From an uncultured Alphaproteobacteria bacterium (GTDB taxonomy: Bacteria > Pseudomonadota > Alphaproteobacteria > UBA7985 > CAJQQZ01): 39,893 bases of DNA. Below are positions 25,256-34,003 of the stretch, in pieces. A model generated the notes under the pieces. That model saw nothing but the letters and a program-made list of their open reading frames with translations, had not been told where the DNA came from and ran no database searches. How positions within the stretch are numbered: the first letter of the stretch is position 1; every line of letters begins with the position of its first letter. The DNA lies in the NCBI GenBank assembly GCA_905480575.1, contig CAJQQZ010000034.1, positions 1 to 39,893 on the forward strand, given 5' to 3'. A program made the position numbers and the translations under genes.

Positions 25256-27202
25256 GTGAAACATCTCTTTGAACCTCTAAAAATCAGATCAGTCGAGTTG
25301 CGCAACCGTATCCTTTCGACTGGGCATCAAACCTATCTCGCCAAAAATAACCAGGTGTCTGATGAGTTGATTGCTTATCACGAAGCTAGGGCCAAAGGTG
25401 GTGTTGGTTTGATCATCACAGAGGCGGCGCGGTTTCATGAAACAGCTCTGACGCAAACACCTGAAATTCAACTGCTCTCAGACGAGGGGATCGAAGGCTA
25501 CCAACGTTTGGCTGACGCTGTACATCGTCATGGTGCCAAAATCATTTCACAGCTCTCCCATGCCGGGCGTTGTAGTGCCAGACAGATCAACGGAGTGAGG
25601 GAGGTGGTTTATGCGCCGTCCGCCGTGCCTGATCATCGCTTCCACACGATGCCGCGTGAAATGCCAGAAGAGTTGGTGACCGAAATCATTGAAGCCTGTG
25701 GGCAAGGGGCCGACCGTCTAGCGCGATCCGGCGTCGACGGTGTTGAGCTGATGGCCAGCCATGGTCTTCTCTTTGCGCAATTCCTTAATCCCTACACGAA
25801 CCGCCGCGATGATGCTTATGGCGGCGATTTTGAGCGACGCCTTCGCCCACTGGCGGACAGTCTACGGTTAGCAAGAAAGGCTGTAGGTGAAGACCGCCTT
25901 GTCGGCCTCCGTATTTCCGCCGAAGAAGGAGAAGAAGGGGGAATGGATGCAGCGCTGGTGAAGCAGGTGATTGTTGCACTGAGCGAACAAGGCTTGATTG
26001 ATTATGTCAACACGACCTTTGGTTCGATGGCAGGGTTGGGTGGCTCCATCCATGTCGTGCCACCCATGGAGATAGAGCATGGCTACTTGGCGGGGAAGTC
26101 CGCGGCGATCAAGGCTGTCACGAAATTGCCAGTGTTCGTCGCTGGTCGAATAAACCAACCGCAATTGGCGGAACAGATCTTGGCAGCGGGACAGGCCGAT
26201 GTTTGTGGCATGACAAGAGCTTTGATCACTGATCCTGAAATGCCAAACAAGGCAGCAAAGGAACAATTCGACGGCATTAAGGCCTGTATTGGCTGTAATC
26301 AGGGTTGTATTGGCCACTTTCACCAAGGAGCCTCCATTACCTGTATTCAAAACCCCTGGTCGGGGCGGGAGTTGACATTGGCTGCTCCAGCGGTGGTCAA
26401 GCGGAAAAAATCCGTTCTGGTCGCTGGTGGTGGGCCGGGAGGCTTGAAAGCCGCTCTTGTCGCGGCTGAAAGAGGCCACAAAGTTAGTCTGCATGAAGCT
26501 GGGGCCAAACTGGGTGGACAGGCTAACTTAGCGGCCATGTTGCCAGATCGATCCGAATTTGGTGGTTTGGTCACTAACCTGCAGACTGAACTGGCGACCA
26601 GCTCAGTCGAAATCGTCTTGAACTCAACAGTTGATCTTGATCTCGTTCGCAAAACTGCTCCTGATGAAACTGTTGTCGCGACTGGTTCAACGGCCTATTG
26701 GCCCGAATTAGCGGGCGAAGACGACGCTCATACTTTGGACGCTAGACAGGTTCTATCGGGAGCAAACGTTGGCTCGTCAGTCCTCGTGGCGGATTGGCGT
26801 TGTGACTGGGTGGGCATAGGCATCGCTGAAAAGCTAGCAAGAGAAGGTCACTATGTTCGGTTGGCAGTCAATGGTTTGCATCCAGGCCAGGAACTACAAC
26901 CCTATTTGAGGGATACTCTTGCAGCCAAGCTGCACAAGACAGGCGTTGAGATAATTCCTTACGCTCGGGTTATGGGCCTAGACAGCGAGACCGCCTACCT
27001 AACCCATATAGCCTCTGGAGAACACATCATCTTAGAAGGGGTGGACACAACAGTTCTCGCCTACGGTGGTAAAGCGGAAAGAACGCTGGAGCTTGAGCTC
27101 AGAAATGCGGGGATTGCTCATCATTTGATTGGCGATTGCCTTTCCCCCCGGACTGCAGAGGAGGCTGTCTTGGAAGGAGCTAAGGTTGGGCTTAAGTTGT
27201 AA
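25256..27202 (+). CDS. OYE/[4Fe-4S] flavoprotein of the DgcA/StcD N-demethylase type
   Basis: A 648-residue NADH:flavin oxidoreductase in the TMADH/2,4-dienoyl-CoA reductase superfamily. An OYE barrel (1-335; NRILSTGHQTYLAK, ELMASHGLLFAQFLNPYTNR) is followed by the cluster motif C-x2-C-x3-C with a fourth cysteine in ITCIQNP, then FAD/NAD domains with LVAGGGPGGLKAAL and a closing IGDCLSPRTAEEAV. The RILSTGH start resembles dimethylglycine and N-methylproline (stachydrine) demethylases rather than dienoyl reductases. GTG start with AAGGA upstream. It probably demethylates an amine imported or processed by the neighbours. Substrate not determined. Confidence 0.78.
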   Translation: MKHLFEPLKIRSVELRNRILSTGHQTYLAKNNQVSDELIAYHEARAKGGVGLIITEAARFHETALTQTPEIQLLSDEGIEGYQRLADAVHRHGAKIISQLSHAGRCSARQINGVREVVYAPSAVPDHRFHTMPREMPEELVTEIIEACGQGADRLARSGVDGVELMASHGLLFAQFLNPYTNRRDDAYGGDFERRLRPLADSLRLARKAVGEDRLVGLRISAEEGEEGGMDAALVKQVIVALSEQGLIDYVNTTFGSMAGLGGSIHVVPPMEIEHGYLAGKSAAIKAVTKLPVFVAGRINQPQLAEQILAAGQADVCGMTRALITDPEMPNKAAKEQFDGIKACIGCNQGCIGHFHQGASITCIQNPWSGRELTLAAPAVVKRKKSVLVAGGGPGGLKAALVAAERGHKVSLHEAGAKLGGQANLAAMLPDRSEFGGLVTNLQTELATSSVEIVLNSTVDLDLVRKTAPDETVVATGSTAYWPELAGEDDAHTLDARQVLSGANVGSSVLVADWRCDWVGIGIAEKLAREGHYVRLAVNGLHPGQELQPYLRDTLAAKLHKTGVEIIPYARVMGLDSETAYLTHIASGEHIILEGVDTTVLAYGGKAERTLELELRNAGIAHHLIGDCLSPRTAEEAVLEGAKVGLKL

Positions 27203-27221
27203 GCATAAGGATTAGATTGTA

Positions 27222-27734
27222 GTGGCCACGACAGAACCTTCAAAAACTTACTTGAAAACCCTTTTGCAGTATTATGAAGAAGAGATTGAAGGAGCAGCAT
27301 ACTTTGATACTTTGGCAGAACGTTTGAACGAACCAGATCAAAGGAAGAAGATGGTTTTGATGGCCGATGTTGAACGCTATGCTTCGGCGGCCGTTGAACC
27401 TTTGCTTGAGAAATATGATCTGAAACCGCAGGCGAAAGAACAGCTTTTTAAGTCAGGGAACAACCAGGCTACTGCTTCCTCCCTTAATTGGACCGCAATA
27501 CTAGAGGGAATGATCAAAACATTTCCTGGCTATATTGAGATGTTCAAGGATCTCGAAGCCATGGCCCCGGCTGAAGATCGGCCTATGCTTGAGGTCTTGA
27601 CCGCCCATGAAGTGGCGGCACTGGAGTTTTTACATTTGGAGTCACAGCTTGATCCTTCGTCAACTTTGCCGATGATGCACTATCTCAAAACTGGGACGGC
27701 TGAGACGCCTGGCGACGCTAAAGAGCAAACCTGA
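27222..27734 (+). CDS. Ferritin-like all-helical protein of unknown function
   Basis: A 170-residue, predicted all-alpha protein starting with GTG. Helix 1 has YYEEEIEGAAYF, a middle helix MADVERYASAAVEPLL, and a late helix TAHEVAALEFLHLE. These carboxylates and histidines at helix spacing recall diiron ferritin-like/rubrerythrin folds. I do not recognise a named family. It lies 19 bases after the DgcA-like flavoprotein gene and before a GFA-family gene, so it likely works in the same amine pathway, perhaps as a small oxygenase, peroxide-handling or electron-carrier protein. All of that is inference. Confidence 0.6.
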   Translation: MATTEPSKTYLKTLLQYYEEEIEGAAYFDTLAERLNEPDQRKKMVLMADVERYASAAVEPLLEKYDLKPQAKEQLFKSGNNQATASSLNWTAILEGMIKTFPGYIEMFKDLEAMAPAEDRPMLEVLTAHEVAALEFLHLESQLDPSSTLPMMHYLKTGTAETPGDAKEQT

Positions 27735-27768
27735 TTTCTCTGGCGAAAGACTTAGAGAACAAAAACTA

Positions 27769-28209
27769 ATGAGGAACGAAGAGATCGCGATTGTACTTAC
27801 TGGACGGTGCTACTGTGGAGCTATCACTTTCACAATGACCCAAAAGCCGCAAACAGTTGCCTATTGTCATTGCGACGATTGTCGGCGGGCAACAGGTGGG
27901 CCGGTTGCAGCCTTTGCCGCTATGGATGAAAGGGCGGTAAACTTTTCTCCAGATGAGGGTCGGTTAGTGAACGCAAACCCGGGTGTGAAACGTACATTCT
28001 GTTCTGATTGTGGGTCGTCACTGACTGGGCGCTACGACTACCTCCCTGGGCAAGTTTACATATCGCTGGGCGTTATTGATCAAGCCAACGATCTCGCACC
28101 CGAAATTCACTCCCACGAGTCAGAGCGATTTACATGGCTTCACATTGATGATGATTTAGAACGGATTGCATCAACAGCGCGTTCTGAGATTAACGATGCA
28201 GCTGTCTAG
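27769..28209 (+). CDS. GFA-family (CENP-V/GFA) zinc protein
   Basis: A 146-residue protein with the zinc-cysteine pattern GRCYCGAITF, YCHCDDCRRATGG and FCSDCGSSLTG, the signature of the glutathione-dependent formaldehyde-activating family. Only some members truly act on S-hydroxymethylglutathione. Formaldehyde would be released by the demethylases around it, so the family fits the context. It ends four bases inside the convergent gene at 28206. Confidence 0.8.
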   Translation: MRNEEIAIVLTGRCYCGAITFTMTQKPQTVAYCHCDDCRRATGGPVAAFAAMDERAVNFSPDEGRLVNANPGVKRTFCSDCGSSLTGRYDYLPGQVYISLGVIDQANDLAPEIHSHESERFTWLHIDDDLERIASTARSEINDAAV

Positions 28210-28538
28210 TCTAGATCTCGCCAGAAAAGAAATATAGGTTCTCTAACAGCGGAAACGACATGGTTATGCGGCTGTATCGCGGGCCCAATATTACGCAAGA
28301 TCTCTTCGTAAGCCGCTTCAGACTGGTCTCTATCCCGAAAGGACATGATCGCAAAATAGCGCTGTTTACGATCTGTATCCGTGTCCAGGTTGGATTGAGG
28401 CTCACGCAAACCAAGAGGGCTCGTTGATACGACAAGATCTTGCTTCGACAATCTCGCTACAAGAGTGCGATAGTCCTGTTTAAACTGCTCAATTGTGTGG
28501 CCTTCGTTGAGGTCAAACCATGACAACATATGGTACAT
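28206..28538 (-). CDS. Small alpha+beta protein, third gene of the BetI-like operon
   Basis: A 110-residue protein beginning MYHMLSWFDLNEG and containing a YFAIMSFRDRDQSEAAYEEI stretch. The pattern recalls dimeric ferredoxin-like barrels (EthD/Dabb type), but I cannot name the family. It follows the TMADH-like gene on the minus strand by nine bases and is surely in the same operon. A role as a small accessory or isomerase-like enzyme is possible; nothing in the sequence proves it. Confidence 0.65.
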   Translation of the reverse strand: MYHMLSWFDLNEGHTIEQFKQDYRTLVARLSKQDLVVSTSPLGLREPQSNLDTDTDRKQRYFAIMSFRDRDQSEAAYEEILRNIGPAIQPHNHVVSAVREPIFLFWRDLD

Positions 28539-28547
28539 CTCGATCTC

Positions 28548-30605
28548 CTAAACCTGAACAACCTGGTCTCGTCTGACAGTCAGGTGATAGCTTTCCGGTT
28601 CTTCCAGTTCTCTTGCGTATTTATGACCTGCATAAACGGCTGTCGCAATGATACCTGGCGCGAGACAATCGCCAATGCGCTGAATAGATTTGATTGTTGT
28701 ATTCTTTGTTTGAACCAAAGTCTGTGTTTCATAGAACAAACTATCGTTGGGCAGTCTCGCGGTGACTAGCACCAGGGCGTCCGCTTCGACTTCTCTTTCT
28801 TTACCGCTGTAGGAACAGGCAAGTTTGGTGAGTGAGCTATCAACGGATGTCAAGTTGTGGGCGAGAAGAAGATTAATACCGAGTTCCATCAAACGGGCCT
28901 GAGTTCTTGCTTGTTCGCTGGTGTAGCTAGTGAACGGTGCAACACAGTTGTCTGGCGTTACATAGGTGACTTCACGGCCCTCCAACTTAAGGCGCTCGGC
29001 TAGAACGGCAGCCATGTAGTAACCATCGTCATCGAAAACAACAACACGCCCTTTTGGAAGACGGCCACTCATAATATCGTCGGGGGTGAAGATCCGAGCC
29101 TGGTTGGACAGCTTCGGTATCCCCTTTTGATTAGAACGCCCGAGACCATCGGCACGCCAAGTTGAGCCGGTTGCAATGGCGATGTGTTCAACGTCTGCCT
29201 CAAGGATGTTTTTAGAGGTGAGTTTGCTTTCAAGGAAGGTATCAACAGTTGTCATTGTTTGGAGCTTCAGGAGACGATGGTCTTTGACCCTTGCCCATTC
29301 GCTCAAGCCTGGCAATCGCGATTCAAAATTCACTCTGCCGCCTAACTCACTCGACGCTTCAGACAACATGACAGTGTATCCACGCTGGCCCAGGGACATA
29401 GCACACTCCATCCCGGCAGGTCCGCCGCCAACGACAAGTACGTTGGCATTCGATTTTTTGGGCTGAATTTTTTCAGGATGCCAACCACGACGCCATTCTT
29501 CGCCCATGGTCGGGTTTTGCGTGCAGCGAATGGGAACACCCTGGCCGTCTCCAGAATAACAAATGTTGCAACCGATGCACTCGCGGATTTCATCAATCCG
29601 TCCTTCTTCGATTTTCTTTGGCAAAAAGGGATCGGCGATTGAAGGGCGGGCAGCCCCAATGAAATCAACAATGCCACGCTTTATCTGCGAGACCATCGTG
29701 TCGGGTGACGTAAAACGACCAACTGTAACAACCGGCTTTGATGTCGCCGATTTCACGAATTGAACATAGGGTTCAAGCGCGCCCTGTTTGACGAAACGAG
29801 ACACACCCATCTCGTAAGAATAGTCTCTGACACTGACGTCCCAAAGGTCCGGAAGTTCCGCCAGAAGAGAGAACATCTCGCGGCTTTCTTTTTGAACCGG
29901 TGTTCCGTCGGCACCGCCGCCATCGTCGATTGAGAAACGGACGGCGACGGCACATTTCTCCCCCACCGCTTCTTTGGTTTCTTCAATCAGTTCCCGCACG
30001 ATACGTGTACGGTTTTCTATTGAGCCTCCATACTCGTCTGTCCTGCTGTTGACGTCCGCTCTTAAGAAATTTGATAACAAGTAGCCGTGGGTGGCGTAGA
30101 CATAGATGATATCAAAACCTGCCTGCTTTGCTCTAATTGCGGCGTCGCGGTGCCATTGGCGCAAGTTCTTTATGTCTTGTTTGTCCATGGCTCTGCTTTG
30201 TGCTGGGTAACCGTTAGCGATAGGCAGACTGGCGATATCCATGCCAACTTCGCGGGTGTAGAGGTTGTCAGAACGGCTGCCGCCATGCCACAGCTCAACC
30301 CCTGCCAGTGCGCCATGCGCATGGACTGCATCGGTCATCATGGCATTGGCCTTTACGTCGGCATCATCCCAGAGGCTGGCATAAGGGAAGGGCAGATCGT
30401 CCGAGGTTGGATGGATGGAACAATACTCGGTGTTCACCACACCCCAGCCGCCCTCTGCCTTGATGCCACGCATTGTAGCCAGCGTATTAGGACGCAGCCA
30501 TCCCATACCCGTACAATGCGGTACTTGATAGAATCTGTTTTTTGCCTGCACTGGTCCAATCTTGACGGGTTCGAACAGAATATCGTAGCGGGTGTCACCA
30601 GCCAT
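28548..30605 (-). CDS. TMADH/DMADH-like iron-sulfur flavoprotein
   Basis: A 685-residue member of the trimethylamine/dimethylamine dehydrogenase group. The barrel starts YDILFEPVKIGPVQAKNRFY; active-site segments IIYVYATHGYLLSNF and RTDEYGGSIENR follow; the [4Fe-4S] motif is ECIGCNICYSG with a fourth cysteine in IRCTQNPTMGEEW; the C-terminal part has VVGGGPAGMECA and ends IGDCLAPGIIATAVYAGH. The ATG at 30605 lies five bases after a strong GGAGG, so upstream in-frame ATGs are not needed. It sits between betI-like and a small gene in one operon and is paralogous to the gene at 31520. Probably an oxidative N-demethylase; substrate unknown. Confidence 0.82.
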   Translation of the reverse strand: MAGDTRYDILFEPVKIGPVQAKNRFYQVPHCTGMGWLRPNTLATMRGIKAEGGWGVVNTEYCSIHPTSDDLPFPYASLWDDADVKANAMMTDAVHAHGALAGVELWHGGSRSDNLYTREVGMDIASLPIANGYPAQSRAMDKQDIKNLRQWHRDAAIRAKQAGFDIIYVYATHGYLLSNFLRADVNSRTDEYGGSIENRTRIVRELIEETKEAVGEKCAVAVRFSIDDGGGADGTPVQKESREMFSLLAELPDLWDVSVRDYSYEMGVSRFVKQGALEPYVQFVKSATSKPVVTVGRFTSPDTMVSQIKRGIVDFIGAARPSIADPFLPKKIEEGRIDEIRECIGCNICYSGDGQGVPIRCTQNPTMGEEWRRGWHPEKIQPKKSNANVLVVGGGPAGMECAMSLGQRGYTVMLSEASSELGGRVNFESRLPGLSEWARVKDHRLLKLQTMTTVDTFLESKLTSKNILEADVEHIAIATGSTWRADGLGRSNQKGIPKLSNQARIFTPDDIMSGRLPKGRVVVFDDDGYYMAAVLAERLKLEGREVTYVTPDNCVAPFTSYTSEQARTQARLMELGINLLLAHNLTSVDSSLTKLACSYSGKEREVEADALVLVTARLPNDSLFYETQTLVQTKNTTIKSIQRIGDCLAPGIIATAVYAGHKYARELEEPESYHLTVRRDQVVQV

Positions 30606-30621
30606 GTTGGCCTCCGAAAAG

Positions 30622-31272
30622 TTACAGCGGTTGGAGTGGGAAATGTTGTGGGAAAACTTCTGACAAATATTCGAAAGCATCAACCCTTGCCGATTGGCGA
30701 GTGACAGTTTCTGGGTACAGCAGCATGCTCAACCAAAGGCCGTCGATTAAAGCTTCGAATCGTTGCGCGATAGCACTGGGTTTGGCTAACAAGTAACCAC
30801 CCTCTTCGTTGATCTGGGAACAGAGCCGTTCTATTTCACCGCCACGCTCCCCATCAAACTGACTACATATCTCGAGATAAAGAGGGCGATAATTGGCATG
30901 GGCCCAAAAAGAAAACCAAACAGCAAGCTTTTGTGGTGAGACAATCTCCAACTTGAAGTCAACTTCAACGATGGCAGCCAACCGGGCATTTGCGTCGTTA
31001 GGCGCGTTTTTTATACCTTCTAACCAAAGCCGATAGTGCTGCTCCGCAAGGAAACGAAGGGTTTCTTCGAGCAGGTTTTCTTTACTTGGGAAATGTAAGT
31101 TTACAGTACCGTGGGCGACGCCAGCACGTTTGGCGACAGAACCAAGAGTGGTGTTTGACATACCTAACTCAGCGATTGAAGCGATGGTCGCATCAATTAG
31201 TTGTCTTCGACGAACCTCTTTACTTTCTGTTCTGCGTTTGGGTTTTTCCACTAAAATGTTTGAGTTTTTCAT
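30622..31272 (-). CDS. BetI-like TetR-family repressor
   Basis: A 216-residue TetR-family protein: helix-turn-helix RRQLIDATIASIAELGMSN through VAKRAGVAHGTVNLHFPSKE, then a BetI-type ligand domain with KLAVWFSFWAHANYRPLY and EALIDGLWLSMLL. BetI responds to choline. This homolog heads a minus-strand operon with a TMADH-like gene 16 bases downstream and is divergent from a second demethylase operon, so it probably controls both from the dyad at 31357. The ligand is likely a quaternary or tertiary amine, by inference. Confidence 0.8.
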   Translation of the reverse strand: MKNSNILVEKPKRRTESKEVRRRQLIDATIASIAELGMSNTTLGSVAKRAGVAHGTVNLHFPSKENLLEETLRFLAEQHYRLWLEGIKNAPNDANARLAAIVEVDFKLEIVSPQKLAVWFSFWAHANYRPLYLEICSQFDGERGGEIERLCSQINEEGGYLLAKPSAIAQRFEALIDGLWLSMLLYPETVTRQSARVDAFEYLSEVFPQHFPLQPL

Positions 31273-31356
31273 GAAACGGCTTTTCGAGTTTCCATTGACG
31301 AGTCTTGGACTACCGGACGGTTTGGTCGGAGGAGTAATAAGAAATTATATTGACTG

Positions 31357-31370
31357 ACTGATCATTCAGT
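31357..31370. promoter_or_regulatory. Dyad ACTGA-TCAT-TCAGT, candidate operator of the BetI-like repressor
   Basis: Perfect five-base arms around TCAT lie inside TTGACTGACTGATCATTCAG and the following TGATTGA, in the 247-base gap between the divergent betI-like gene and the demethylase operon. TetR-family repressors bind such dyads, and the ATTGA flanks resemble known BetI boxes. The rest of the gap has no gene. Confidence 0.5.
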
Positions 31371-31519
31371 GATTGATAAGTGGAGAACGATGTTAAGTCA
31401 ATTCGCAATGAGCCTTCAAAGAACCTACGGATCCTCGATTTTCATGAGTTGGTTCAAAGATTTCGGGCAGATCTTTGTGGTTGGGCTCAACGGAAGAACA
31501 CGGGGTTGTAGAGAATTTA

Positions 31520-33412
31520 ATGGAAGCACATCACAAAATCCTTTTTGAGCCGGTTAGAATTGGACCCAAAGTCGCTCGAAACCGTTTCTATCAAGTGCCA
31601 CACTGCAACGGTATGGGCCATCGTTGGCCTCGCACTATGGCTGAGATGCGCGGCGTCAAAGCGGAAGGAGGATGGGCCGTTGTTTGTACAGAAGAATGCT
31701 CGATCCATCCAACCAGTGACCTGACGCCAGCGACCCTTATGCGCCTTTGGGATGACAGCGATTTACCTGTCCATGAGTTGATGGTGAACAAGGTTCATGA
31801 ACATGGATCGCTAGCGGGCATCCAGTTGGTTCACAATGGCCAGTCGGTTAGTAACTATCTCACGCGTATGCCCTCGATGGCGCCCTCCGCTGCACCTACT
31901 GACGCCTACAACTCTACACAAGCCAGAGCAATGGACAAGGCTGATATTAAAGCCTTTCGCGGCTGGTATAAAGAGGCTGCGCTTCGAGCCAAACGTGCGG
32001 GCTATGACATTGTCTACGTTTACGCTGCCCACGGCATCATGACTTTGCTCTACCAGTTTCTGGTTCCGCGCTTCAACCATCGAACTGATGAGTACGGCGG
32101 TACTTTAAAGAACCGAGTGCGCCTGGTGCGAGAAGTGTTGGAGGACACTAGAGAGGCTGTTGGCGGTGAATGTGCGATTGCTTTTAGGTTTGCGGTCGAC
32201 GAGTTGCTGGGCAAAGATGGAATGAACAAAGCAGAGGCGGAAGACATCGTCGGCGCTCTGGCTGATCTACCAGATCTTTGGGATGTCAATGTTGCGGACT
32301 GGGCCAATGATTCTCTACCGTCTCGATTTGGCAGCGAAGGGTTTCAAGAAGATTACATCAAATTTGTGAAGAACATTACCGACAAACCTGTCGTTGGCGT
32401 GGGCCGTTTTACTTCACCGGATACAATGGTTTCTCAAATCAAGCGTGGGGTGTTGGATTTCATCGGTGCTGCTCGCCCTTCTATTGCTGATCCGTTTTTG
32501 CCCAACAAAATTTTAGAAGGCAGAGCGGACGAAATTCGCGAGTGTATTGGTTGTAACATGTGTACAACGGGAGACTATCTGGCTTATCCCATGCGCTGCA
32601 CCCAAAACCCAACCATGGGTGAGGAATGGCGCAAGGGCTGGCACCCGGCGAAAATTGCAAAAGCGAAATCCAAAGATCGGGTCATGGTGCTTGGCGGTGG
32701 TCCAGCCGGTCTTGAAGCCGCATTGGCTTTGTCAAACCGTGGTTATGAAGTTACCTTGGCAGAAGCGAAAGCAGAGTTGGGTGGACGTGTCGTTCAGGAA
32801 AGTAATCTGAAGCCTCTTTCTGAATGGAAGAGGGTGAGCGATCATCGGATCCACATGCTGTCATCCCGTGGCAATGTACAGACATTTACCAATAGTTCGA
32901 TGAATGTCGATGCTCTGTTGGAAATGGGATGTGAACACATCGCTATCGCAACCGGGTCGAAATGGCGGACAGACTTGCTCGGGATCTACCATCGATTCCC
33001 ACTGGAAACGGCAGCCAAAGATATGATGATCGCACCAGAGGCTATTCTTGACGGTCAAAGACCAAAAGACCGTGTTTTGGTCTATGATGACGATCATTAT
33101 TATTTGGGGTCAGCGATCGCCGAACAGCTTGCTGAGGAAGGAGCCGAGGTTACGATTGTAACTCCTGAGGCTGATTTGGCCGGTTGGACCCACAACACAC
33201 TTGAACATGGCCATATTCACACAAGGCTCAGAGAACTCGGTGTCGAGATTATTTGTAACAAGGCCATTGCCTGCATTGAGCAAGGGAAGGTTACTCTCGA
33301 ATGCGTCTTTGTCGGCAAAGAAAGCGCTTTGGATATTGATCACATCGTTCCTGTCACGTCGCGTTCGTCAATTGATGAAACTTTTTCTGGGTTGATCAGG
33401 CGTCAGAATTAA
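31520..33412 (+). CDS. TMADH-like flavoprotein, truncated by an in-frame TAA
   Basis: A 630-residue product of the same family as the gene at 28548: YDIVYVYAAHGIMTLLYQFL, RTDEYGGTLKNR, ECIGCNMCTTGD, MRCTQNPTMGEEW, VLGGGPAGLEAALAL. The ATG at 31520 begins right at the conserved KILFEPVRIG; an upstream ATG at 31475 adds a non-conserved tail. Translation stops at TAA 33410-33412, yet the same frame continues with the missing C-terminal flavin-binding segment (separate entry). Read through, the length is 687 codons against 685 for the intact paralog. HGIM replaces HGYL at the active site, so its substrate may differ. First gene of a five-gene operon. Confidence 0.75.
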   Translation: MEAHHKILFEPVRIGPKVARNRFYQVPHCNGMGHRWPRTMAEMRGVKAEGGWAVVCTEECSIHPTSDLTPATLMRLWDDSDLPVHELMVNKVHEHGSLAGIQLVHNGQSVSNYLTRMPSMAPSAAPTDAYNSTQARAMDKADIKAFRGWYKEAALRAKRAGYDIVYVYAAHGIMTLLYQFLVPRFNHRTDEYGGTLKNRVRLVREVLEDTREAVGGECAIAFRFAVDELLGKDGMNKAEAEDIVGALADLPDLWDVNVADWANDSLPSRFGSEGFQEDYIKFVKNITDKPVVGVGRFTSPDTMVSQIKRGVLDFIGAARPSIADPFLPNKILEGRADEIRECIGCNMCTTGDYLAYPMRCTQNPTMGEEWRKGWHPAKIAKAKSKDRVMVLGGGPAGLEAALALSNRGYEVTLAEAKAELGGRVVQESNLKPLSEWKRVSDHRIHMLSSRGNVQTFTNSSMNVDALLEMGCEHIAIATGSKWRTDLLGIYHRFPLETAAKDMMIAPEAILDGQRPKDRVLVYDDDHYYLGSAIAEQLAEEGAEVTIVTPEADLAGWTHNTLEHGHIHTRLRELGVEIICNKAIACIEQGKVTLECVFVGKESALDIDHIVPVTSRSSIDETFSGLIRRQN

Positions 33413-33583
33413 TGGCGAGACCATGGTATCAAAACAGTCACCCAGATCGGGGACTGTCTAGCACCCGGAACTATTGCAATGGCGGTTTATGCAGGGCATG
33501 AGTTTGCTCGGAACCTGGAGCTCTCACCTGAAGACGCGGTTTTCTTCAAGCGGGAAAATGATTTTGAAATTGGACGCAAATAG
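33413..33583 (+). pseudogene. Detached C-terminal segment of the TMADH-like gene
   Basis: In the same frame as the upstream gene, directly after its TAA, 56 codons read WRDHGIKTVTQIGDCLAPGT, then IAMAVYAGHEFARNLE, up to TAG at 33581. This matches the C-terminus of the paralog at 28548 (IGDCLAPGIIATAVYAGH). So one base substitution, such as GAA or CAA to TAA, or a sequencing error, separates it from the main body. No start codon or ribosome site is evident for separate translation. Confidence 0.8.
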
Positions 33584-33598
33584 GAAGACGATAAGCTG

Positions 33599-33982
33599 AT
33601 GATTGGTTATGTAATGGTTGGAACGAGCGATCTTAAACGCTCTGTTGATTTTTATGACGCAATACTGGCTCCACTCGGTTTGGCGAAATCCGAAGTGCAA
33701 GATGATTATGTTGGTTACGCGCCGATCTCTATGCCCGACGAGATCGAGTTTTATGTCACGAAGCCTTTTAATCAGGAGCCGCCGTCAGCCGGCAATGGTA
33801 CGATGATAGCGCTTGGTGCCAGCTCTTTAGAAGCACTGAAAAAGTTCCATTCCACAGCCCTAGAAAAGGGTGGTACGGACGAAGGCGCGCCTGGTCCAAG
33901 AGACGGCACTGCGATCCATTATGCTTACGTTCGTGATTATGATGGGAACAAGATCTGCGCGTTCTTTGACATGGCAAGCTAG
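33599..33982 (+). CDS. VOC (glyoxalase/bleomycin-resistance) family protein
   Basis: A 127-residue vicinal-oxygen-chelate protein with two beta-alpha-beta-beta-beta modules: MIGYVMVGTSDLKRSVDFYD and HYAYVRDYDGNKICAFFD. It starts 15 bases after the end of the TMADH-like reading frame and leads into the DmdA-related gene, all in one operon. Members do many jobs (lyase, isomerase, dioxygenase, aldehyde adduct removal). A link to formaldehyde or glyoxal-type by-products is only a guess. Confidence 0.8.
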   Translation: MIGYVMVGTSDLKRSVDFYDAILAPLGLAKSEVQDDYVGYAPISMPDEIEFYVTKPFNQEPPSAGNGTMIALGASSLEALKKFHSTALEKGGTDEGAPGPRDGTAIHYAYVRDYDGNKICAFFDMAS

Positions 33983-34003
33983 GCAGGTCAGGTTGCTGAT
34001 TCG

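Noticed and set aside
27736-27759. TTCTCT/AGAGAA hairpin between the ferritin-like and GFA-family genes as a terminator.
   Set aside because: Six-base AT-rich arms, 12-base loop and no T-run; too weak to support.
30087-30704. A 205-codon plus-strand frame opposite the TMADH-like gene.
   Set aside because: Antisense to strongly conserved barrel motifs, with composition unlike the other proteins; a shadow.
33410-33412. The TAA could be a recoded sense codon.
   Set aside because: Selenocysteine uses TGA and pyrrolysine TAG; TAA recoding is not expected in an alphaproteobacterium, and the intact paralog has no special residue here. Mutation or base error is simpler.
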